From assembly GCA_958295895.1 (NCBI GenBank), contig CATQHI010000016.1, positions 1-43,930 of the forward strand: a DNA stretch of 43,930 nt, in the 5' to 3' direction. Of this stretch, positions 33,978 through 43,930 are shown in pieces. The DNA is from Saprospiraceae bacterium (GTDB taxonomy: Bacteria > Bacteroidota > Bacteroidia > Chitinophagales > Saprospiraceae). Each line of letters opens with the position of its first letter. Position 1 is the first letter of the stretch. Position numbers and translations under genes: made by a program. The notes beneath the pieces were generated by a model. The model was not told where the DNA came from and did not search any database. It was given only the letters and a program-made list of their open reading frames with translations.

Positions 33978-35918
33978 GTGCACAAGTTGTTCCTTCCCAT
34001 CCTTCTCCTAGTTGCCTGCGTAGTATCCGGACAGGACCTGAGCGTATTTGAGGTATTCACCGATCATGCCGTGCTACAGCGCGACGTAGCCCACCCCATT
34101 TGGGGCTGGGACCGACCGGGTCGGAGCGTAACGGTGAGTCTTGACGGGCAGGAAGTGCGCACAAAAACCGATGGGGAGGGCAAGTGGAAAACCAAGCTGC
34201 CGGCTACCGGGGCAGGCGGTCCGCACCTGATCGCCATCAGTGATGGAAAGCAAACAATCAGCTTAGCAGACGTCTACTTCGGAGACGTGTATCTACTGTC
34301 GGGGCAAAGCAACATGGAGTGGCAGCTGGCGCAGTCCGATCCCGATAGCGTACGGGCGCGTTCGATCGCCGATCCGCTGATCCGCCAGGTGCTGGTAGCT
34401 AAGACGAGCGCCGATACACCGGAGGAGCACATTACCCTGGATGAACCCTGGAAGCCGGGCACAGCTGGAGAGATAGCCAACTTCAGTGGCGTGGGTGCCT
34501 ACTTCGCGCATTACCTGCGGGAGGCGGGGGTAGATGTACCCATTGGGTTGGTGCATTCCAGCTGGGGGGGCAGCCGCATCGAGCCCTGGATGAGCGCCGA
34601 GGTGCTGGATGTGGACGCGATGTCGGTGAAGGAGGATAATCAGTCCGTAGCTGAGCAGATTCAGGAAAAGGTGCTGGCCTTCTACCGGTCGGAGTTCAAC
34701 GGAGAAGAACCTCCCACCGAAGACCGCGGCGAAGAACTGGGCTACCTCGATGACGAGGTGGACCTATCCACCTGGTCGACCATGGAACTGCCCGGGGCCT
34801 GGGAACCTAAGGGATACACCAATGTAGATGGCTACTTCTACTACCGCCGTTCCTTCGAGCTCACCGAGGCACAGGCTGCGGGAGATGCGATGCTGTTCCT
34901 GGGAACGATCGACGATGGAGACCAGACCTACATCAACGGCGTACAGGTAGGAGATACACCCAACGCCTACAGTGAAGAGCGGGAGTATCCGGTACCCGGG
35001 GACGTACTGCGCGCCGGTACGAACACTATAGCCTTCCGGGTATTCGACGGCACGGGAGGTGGTGGCTTCATGAGCGGTCCGGAGAGCATGTACCTGCGTA
35101 CGGCAGCCGGTGATGTACCGCTGGCCGGCGAGTACTACTACCGTATCGGGGAGTTCCGCACCGGGCAGGGTAATCCGAATCAGGTGCCAACCGTACTGTA
35201 CAACGCCATGATCGCTCCCCTCCGGGCCTGGCCGCTCACGGGCGTGCTCTGGTACCAGGGCGAATCTAACGCCGGACCGGGCGATGCCGAGGCTTATGCC
35301 GACCGGATGCGCACCCTGATCAACTTTTGGCGGCAGCGGTTTGGCAACGCGAAACTTCCCTTCTACTGGGTACAACTGGCCAACTTCCAGGCACCCTCCG
35401 ATAGGCCGGACGATCCGGGTTGGGCGATCCTGCGCGCCAGTCAGACCGCGGCGCTCGATCTACCGCTTACCGGCCAGGCCGTGATCACCGATATCGGGGA
35501 AGCCGACGACATCCACCCCAAGAACAAGTGGGAGGTAGGCCGTAGGCTATCGCTGCATGCGCTGCGGGACATTTACGGAAAGGAGGTGCAGGCGAGTAGC
35601 CCGGTAGTTGGGGGTATGTCCGTCGACGGCTACCGTGCCGAACTTAGCTTTAAGGAGCTAGGCAAGGGCTTGGTGGTGAAGCTCGGCGAGGGAGAGCGGT
35701 ACCCGGTCGTCAAATCACTCAGCGTGCAGGATGCGGCAGGTGAGTGGCACTGGGCGGTGGGTCTGCTCGATGCGGAGGGGACCAAGCTGGAGGTCATCAA
35801 TCCCGCCGGTACGCCCATCCGGAAGGTACGCTATGCCTGGTTCAATAACCCCGACGATGCCAACCTCTTTAGCCGGGAGGGGCTACCGGTGACGCCCTTT
35901 GAGATTAGCGCGGAGTAG
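33978..35918 (+). CDS. Sialate O-acetylesterase-like secreted esterase
   Basis: 646 residues from GTG 33978. A signal peptide (LFLPILLLVACVVSGQ) is followed by a beta-sandwich, the SASA/SGNH esterase domain starting LLSGQSNMEWQL (catalytic Ser near 112) and HSSWGGSRIEPW, an inserted galactose-binding-like domain (about 255-380, WEPKGYTNVDGYFYYRRSFEL), then WYQGESN and DIHPKNK (Asp-His of the triad) and a C-terminal sandwich. It removes O-acetyl groups from sialic acids or related polysaccharides in the periplasm or outside; the substrate is inferred from the family. Bacteroidota often carry these for glycan use. Confidence 0.88.
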   Translation: MHKLFLPILLLVACVVSGQDLSVFEVFTDHAVLQRDVAHPIWGWDRPGRSVTVSLDGQEVRTKTDGEGKWKTKLPATGAGGPHLIAISDGKQTISLADVYFGDVYLLSGQSNMEWQLAQSDPDSVRARSIADPLIRQVLVAKTSADTPEEHITLDEPWKPGTAGEIANFSGVGAYFAHYLREAGVDVPIGLVHSSWGGSRIEPWMSAEVLDVDAMSVKEDNQSVAEQIQEKVLAFYRSEFNGEEPPTEDRGEELGYLDDEVDLSTWSTMELPGAWEPKGYTNVDGYFYYRRSFELTEAQAAGDAMLFLGTIDDGDQTYINGVQVGDTPNAYSEEREYPVPGDVLRAGTNTIAFRVFDGTGGGGFMSGPESMYLRTAAGDVPLAGEYYYRIGEFRTGQGNPNQVPTVLYNAMIAPLRAWPLTGVLWYQGESNAGPGDAEAYADRMRTLINFWRQRFGNAKLPFYWVQLANFQAPSDRPDDPGWAILRASQTAALDLPLTGQAVITDIGEADDIHPKNKWEVGRRLSLHALRDIYGKEVQASSPVVGGMSVDGYRAELSFKELGKGLVVKLGEGERYPVVKSLSVQDAAGEWHWAVGLLDAEGTKLEVINPAGTPIRKVRYAWFNNPDDANLFSREGLPVTPFEISAE

Positions 35919-35921
35919 GGA

Positions 35922-37253
35922 TTGGAACTCACCACCTCATACCGGAGCATCTGGAAGGTTAGTATTCCGATCATCATCGGCAGCGCCGCGCAGAACGTGG
36001 TAGCGATGACCGACTCGGTGTTTCTATACTACCGTAGCGAGGATGATTTTGCGGCCATCGGATTCGTGGCGGCCTTTTACATCATCGTAGCCGCCGTCGG
36101 CTTTGGGTTCAGTCGGGGTGGGCAGATTCTTATGGCACTCTACGCGGGCAAGGGGGAGCCGGCGGAGGTAGGTAGGGCCTTTTACAGTACGGTGTACTTC
36201 GAGTTGGCGCTGGCCGGGGCGGTGTTCCTGTTTATGACCGTCGGGGCCTACTGGCTTTTTGCCTCCCTGGTGGACTCGGACGTAATCTTTTATAAATCGC
36301 TGGAGTACCTGGATACACGGAAGTGGGGGGTGTTCGCCAGTTACCTCGGTGTGGCGTGTATTGCGCTTTACACGGGTATCGCGCGGCCGGTCTTTATTGT
36401 CGTAGATACCGTGATTCTGGCCGTAACGAATATATTTCTCGACGAGGCGCTGATTTTCGGTCGCTACGGCTTCCCGGAACTAGGGATCGCCGGGGCGGGG
36501 CTAGCTAGTACAATTGCGGAATACGTGGCCCTGGGTGTCTTCCTGGTCTACATGGTGGTAGATAGAGAAAACCGGCAGTACCTCAGCATCCCGCTGCCAA
36601 AGTATAATCCCGTGCTGATCCGGGAGATCGTCGGACTTTCCGTACCAATCGTGACGATGTCCGTAGTCGGGCTGGGTAGTTACTTCTTCTTCACGGGGCT
36701 GATCGAGAACTTCGGTCCCCGTGCGCTGGCGGTCAATAACATCATCCGCATCGCCTACCTCATCCTGAGCATTCCGGCCTGGGGCTTTTGCACGGGAGTG
36801 AATACGCTGGCGAGCTACTTTGTGGGCCGCGAGGAACGGCGAAACGTAAAGGTAGCACTGTGGCGTACGGTATTCCTGTGCCTGGGGATCACACTGCTGA
36901 TGGGCCTACCCATCATTCTGTTTCCGCGGGAGGTGCTCTACCCCATCCTGGGAGATGAACGCGCTTACCTGATCAAAGCGGCCTACCCGGTCTTCTGGGT
37001 GCTTTTAGGCATACTGGTCACCTTCAGCTTTGGCAGCATCTTTTTTAACGGGCTGATCGGGGCCGGTCGCACCAAGTTGGCACTGATTTACCAGACGGTA
37101 TGCGCGGCGGTGTACATGCTGCTGATCTTCGTGGTGGTCCGCACCGGATGGGGCAACCTTACACTGGCCTGGAGTATCGAGATCGTCTACTGGATGCTGA
37201 TGTTCGTACTCAGCTTTCGCTACTTCCGGCGGCCGCGGTGGCGGTCGATTTAG
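35922..37253 (+). CDS. MATE-family efflux protein
   Basis: 443 residues with about 12 membrane segments in two six-helix halves, starting SIWKVSIPIIIGSAAQNVVAMTDSVFL, the MATE N-terminus. FGFSRGGQILMALYAG and FLDEALIFGRYGFPELGIAGAGLAS are typical conserved patches, the second the FG...G...GAALAT-like block. It exports cationic compounds against a Na+ or H+ gradient. The start appears to be TTG at 35922, 3 bases after the esterase stop. The stop overlaps the atpG stop on the opposite strand. Confidence 0.88.
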   Translation: MELTTSYRSIWKVSIPIIIGSAAQNVVAMTDSVFLYYRSEDDFAAIGFVAAFYIIVAAVGFGFSRGGQILMALYAGKGEPAEVGRAFYSTVYFELALAGAVFLFMTVGAYWLFASLVDSDVIFYKSLEYLDTRKWGVFASYLGVACIALYTGIARPVFIVVDTVILAVTNIFLDEALIFGRYGFPELGIAGAGLASTIAEYVALGVFLVYMVVDRENRQYLSIPLPKYNPVLIREIVGLSVPIVTMSVVGLGSYFFFTGLIENFGPRALAVNNIIRIAYLILSIPAWGFCTGVNTLASYFVGREERRNVKVALWRTVFLCLGITLLMGLPIILFPREVLYPILGDERAYLIKAAYPVFWVLLGILVTFSFGSIFFNGLIGAGRTKLALIYQTVCAAVYMLLIFVVVRTGWGNLTLAWSIEIVYWMLMFVLSFRYFRRPRWRSI

Positions 37254-38161
37254 GCGGATTCGAGAGCGGCGGCACCACCGACGATTTCGAGAATTTCGTT
37301 GGTGATCGCTTCCTGACGTGCCTTGTTATAGCTGATCTTAAGATCGCGCAGGAGGTCCTGGGCGTTTTCCGTGGCCTTGTCCATGGCCGTCATGCGGGCT
37401 CCGTGCTCGGAGGCGTGGGTGTCGAGGAGGGCGGCCTGAAATTTGGTCTGCAGGATACTGGGTACCAGGTAAGCCAGTAACTCCTCCTTACCGGGCTCGA
37501 AGATGTAGTCGGCCCTATAGCGGTTGGCATTAGTCAGGGTAGTCTCCTCGCCATCTAATAACACTTCCTCAACGGGCAGGAACTGCTCGCTGGTCGCGTA
37601 CTGCACCGCGGCATTCTTGAAGCGTGCGTAGGCTACGTAGACCCGGTCGTAGCGGCCGCTCCTAAAGCGGGCCATGAGCAGATCGGGCACCTCCTTAGTG
37701 TAGTCGAAGGCCAGGTTATCGAACAGGTTGACGTAATCGGTGACCACCTTGACGTTGGCGCGCTTGCCGTAATGCTTACGGAAGTACTCCGATCCCTTGC
37801 GGCCGATGCAGATAATATCTAGCGGACCCGACAGCGCCCCCAACTGCTTGATGGAAGCCTCCGCCGCCTTGATGACATTGGAATTGAAGGCACCGGCTAG
37901 TCCACGACTAGAGGTAACCACTACCACACAGGCGCCGGTTACCGGGCGTACCTTATTGAAAACGGTGGTAGCATCCCCCTCCAGCGCCCCCAGAATATTG
38001 CGCAGCATCTCATCGAGCTTATCGGCGTAGGGCCGCAGCTCCGTAATCGCCTGCTGGGCCCGCCGCAGCTTTGCCGCCGAGACCATCTTCATCGCGCTGG
38101 TGATCTGCTGGGTGTTCTTGACCGAGCGGATGCGTTCGCGTACTTCCTTTAGGTTTGCCAT
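37250..38161 (-). CDS. atpG: ATP synthase F1 gamma subunit
   Basis: 303 residues. It has the N-terminal helix MANLKEVRERIRSVKNTQQITSAMKMVSAAKLRRAQ, the middle Rossmann-like domain with TSSRGLAGAFNSNV, and the C-terminal helix ARMTAMDKATENAQDLLRDLKISYNKARQEAITNEILEIVGGAAAL. This is the central rotor shaft. It is the last gene of atpBEFHAG and its stop overlaps that of the MATE gene. Confidence 0.96.
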   Translation of the reverse strand: MANLKEVRERIRSVKNTQQITSAMKMVSAAKLRRAQQAITELRPYADKLDEMLRNILGALEGDATTVFNKVRPVTGACVVVVTSSRGLAGAFNSNVIKAAEASIKQLGALSGPLDIICIGRKGSEYFRKHYGKRANVKVVTDYVNLFDNLAFDYTKEVPDLLMARFRSGRYDRVYVAYARFKNAAVQYATSEQFLPVEEVLLDGEETTLTNANRYRADYIFEPGKEELLAYLVPSILQTKFQAALLDTHASEHGARMTAMDKATENAQDLLRDLKISYNKARQEAITNEILEIVGGAAALESA

Positions 38162-38203
38162 GGGGGTTAGGGATTAGAGATGGAGGGACGGGGGACGAAG
38201 GGA

Positions 38204-39787
<1,584 letters not shown>

Positions 39788-39799
39788 GGGGGATAGATT

Positions 39800-40369
39800 T
39801 TAGTCGATTTGATTTACGTAGACGTTGGGTTTGCGTAGCTCGCGGCGCATTTCTTTAAGCTTGTGCGCTACGCTGGCATCGTACACCTGGCCGTCAAACT
39901 CCAGGATGAAACCACCGATGAGCTCGGGATCAATCTGAGTTTCCAGGTCGATACTGTCTTCGGTCTTACCACTGGCTACCAGTTGTTTTTTCACCCCGTC
40001 TAGGGTGGCTGCGGTGAGGGGGGCAGCGCTGGTCAACTTGACCGTAGAGATGTGGCGAATGGTCTTGTACTGCGCGTTGAACTCGCGCAGGATACCGAGC
40101 ATGTCTACCTCGCGGCCCTTGTCGATGAGGAGCTTGACGTAGAGGCGGGTCAACTGGTCGGCGTTTGCCTTCTCAAGCAGCTGGGTCAGGATAGCACGCT
40201 TTTTTGCGGGGCTTACGACCGGACTGCTAAGCAGCAGGGCGAAGTCGCGGTTCTTGCCCATGGCGAGCAGGGTATCTACGTCGGCTTTGATTTTTTCCAG
40301 CTGTCCGCGTTCCTGCGCCAGTTCGATCAGGGACTGGGCGTAGCGGGCGGCTACTCGGGGGTTGGTCAT
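39800..40369 (-). CDS. atpH: ATP synthase delta subunit
   Basis: 189 residues, OSCP/delta family: N-terminal VAARYAQSLIELAQERGQLEKI, middle LLSSPVVSPAKKRAIL, C-terminal LETQIDPELIGGFILEFDGQVYDASVAHKLKEMRREL. It joins the peripheral stalk to F1. Seven bases from atpF. Confidence 0.93.
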   Translation of the reverse strand: MTNPRVAARYAQSLIELAQERGQLEKIKADVDTLLAMGKNRDFALLLSSPVVSPAKKRAILTQLLEKANADQLTRLYVKLLIDKGREVDMLGILREFNAQYKTIRHISTVKLTSAAPLTAATLDGVKKQLVASGKTEDSIDLETQIDPELIGGFILEFDGQVYDASVAHKLKEMRRELRKPNVYVNQID

Positions 40370-40376
40370 GCGGGGA

Positions 40377-40889
40377 TTAGTTTAGGTCGCTTACGAGCGC
40401 CTTGACGAAGGCCTCCTGGTTGGCGTCACTTTTGAGGTCTTTTTGCATGATCTTCTCGGCGATCTCGATGGCCATGGTACCGACTTCCTTCTTGAGGTCG
40501 ACCATGGCGGCCTTGCGCATATTTTCGATGTCGCGCTTGGCATCGGTGGCTACCTTTTGGGCGGCTTCGCGGGCTTCGTTCCTCGCGGCGGCTACCATCT
40601 CCTTGCCCTGCTTTTCGGCGTCGGTGATAATGCGGGTACGTTCCTCGCGGGCCTCGATCAGGAGGCGTTGATTCTCTTCGGCTTTGGCCTGCATTTCGGC
40701 ACGGGCGGTGGCGGCCTCGTCAAGGGCGGTCTGGATCTCACCGTCACGCTTGCGCAGAGCACGCTGGATGGGCTCCCAGGCCATTCGGGCCAGGATGAAG
40801 TAGAGCAGCAGAAAGATGACGAGCGTCCAGAAGATCAGGCCGAGGTCGGGCTTGAGGACGTTGAAATCTACTAGGAACACGGTGGACAT
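40377..40889 (-). CDS. atpF: ATP synthase F0 b subunit
   Basis: 170 residues: one N-terminal membrane helix (GLIFWTLVIFLLLYFILARMAW, about 18-38) followed by a long charged coiled coil (ALRKRDGEIQTALDEAATARAEMQAKAEENQ). Peripheral stalk. It follows atpE after a 149-base gap that contains a strong hairpin, the only large gap inside the operon. Confidence 0.95.
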   Translation of the reverse strand: MSTVFLVDFNVLKPDLGLIFWTLVIFLLLYFILARMAWEPIQRALRKRDGEIQTALDEAATARAEMQAKAEENQRLLIEAREERTRIITDAEKQGKEMVAAARNEAREAAQKVATDAKRDIENMRKAAMVDLKKEVGTMAIEIAEKIMQKDLKSDANQEAFVKALVSDLN

Positions 40890-40917
40890 AAGAGGAAAAT
40901 TAGTGAGCTTCGAAAAG

Positions 40918-40928
40918 TCGGCAGACGA
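40918..40928 (+). repeat. TCGGCAGACGA repeat beside the atp hairpin
   Basis: An 11-mer shared with the two intragenic repeats of the GNAT fusion gene (21040-21062 and 21343-21365), here directly ahead of a 13-bp hairpin. It looks like a small REP-type unit. Confidence 0.45.
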
Positions 40929-40929
40929 A

Positions 40930-40959
40930 CTTCTGCTTCCGCCGGAGCGGAAGCAGAAG
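40930..40959 (-). promoter_or_regulatory. 13-bp perfect hairpin between atpE and atpF
   Basis: CTTCTGCTTCCGC-CGGA-GCGGAAGCAGAAG: 13 paired bases and a 4-base loop, 80 bases after the atpE stop and 41 before the atpF start. It could cause partial termination or protect the 3' end of an atpBE message, raising c-subunit output relative to the downstream subunits. The rest of the gap (40890-41038) shows no gene. Confidence 0.6.
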
Positions 40960-41038
40960 GATTCGGCTGACGACCGACACCGCTACCAAGCGTAGTTCGG
41001 GGCCGGTCCGGGTGAGGCTGGCCGGGGCCAAGCCGCTA

Positions 41039-42633
<1,595 letters not shown>

Positions 42634-42669
42634 ACGGGGTGGGGTTTGGACAGTCCCTGAAATGAGCCG

Positions 42670-42677
42670 CAAAGGTA
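42670..42677 (-). promoter_or_regulatory. atp operon promoter -7 element
   Basis: TACCTTTG on the minus strand, 36 bases before the atpB ATG, leaving a leader of roughly 30 bases. No clear TTTG box upstream. Confidence 0.6.
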
Positions 42678-42718
42678 GTGAAAGTTGGGATAGTATAGAA
42701 GTTATGTAGTAGGTAGTT

Positions 42719-43927
<1,209 letters not shown>

Positions 43928-43930
43928 AGG

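Overview
The window looks like a piece of a Bacteroidota chromosome, most likely the Saprospiria/Lewinella side. This rests on the TAnnTTTG-type -7 promoter element (here TACCTTYG), the lack of clear Shine-Dalgarno sequences, an ATP synthase cluster ordered B-E-F-H-A-G without D and C, a DAHP synthase-chorismate mutase fusion, and a MATE/DUF368/PlsC-like gene repertoire. The genus is inference; no rRNA is present.

Positions 1-12073 are accessory. An AT-rich stretch with all native genes on the minus strand is cut into segments by three long imperfect palindromes (2333-2468, 5584-5720, 7327-7389). Each is bounded by CGCCCAAC and GTTGGGCG, the same RYYYAAC/GTTRRRY architecture as integron attC sites. 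A single core of the same sequence (10765-10772) lies next to a tyrosine recombinase gene (10943-12073). On the cassette-sense strand each core GTTGGGCG is followed directly by a small hairpin whose stem differs between sites but stays paired (2311-2329, 5561-5580, 7307-7326, 10747-10762). The recombinase has the catalytic residues and the SPLD tail seen in IntI1, but lacks the extra segment that defines IntI, and it sits with its 3' end toward the array. I read this as an integron-like cassette array run by a non-canonical recombinase. Cassettes carry a TIR-domain protein with a membrane-anchored partner, a frameshifted two-ORF gene, an unknown gene plus a DUF4393/Abi-alpha gene, and a decayed lipoprotein gene. 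Two insertion sequences have landed in it: an IS66-like element inside the Abi-alpha gene (8-bp duplication) and an IS4-like element at the stop codon of the TIR gene (9-bp duplication).

From 12.4 kb on the sequence is GC-richer, densely packed core genome: typA; an Fe-S membrane oxidoreductase pair separated by a broken toxin-antitoxin module; a DinB-like protein; aspartate kinase; queD-folE; a GNAT/zinc-ribbon fusion; pyrR-pyrB-acyltransferase; a Dabb lipoprotein; rhomboid protease; ychF; and a small monooxygenase.

The minus-strand block 31563-27413 is an aromatic amino acid operon (pheA, aminotransferase, tyrA, DAHP synthase-chorismate mutase). It is preceded by a textbook attenuator: a 16-residue leader peptide with four Phe, two Tyr and one Trp codons, an 8-bp antiterminator and a terminator with a T7 tract. 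The plus strand then carries a lipoprotein, a DUF368 transporter, aroE, a sialate O-acetylesterase and a MATE exporter. The window ends with the minus-strand atpBEFHAG operon, which has a 13-bp perfect hairpin between atpE and atpF, and a saccharopine-dehydrogenase-family gene of the carboxynorspermidine dehydrogenase type.
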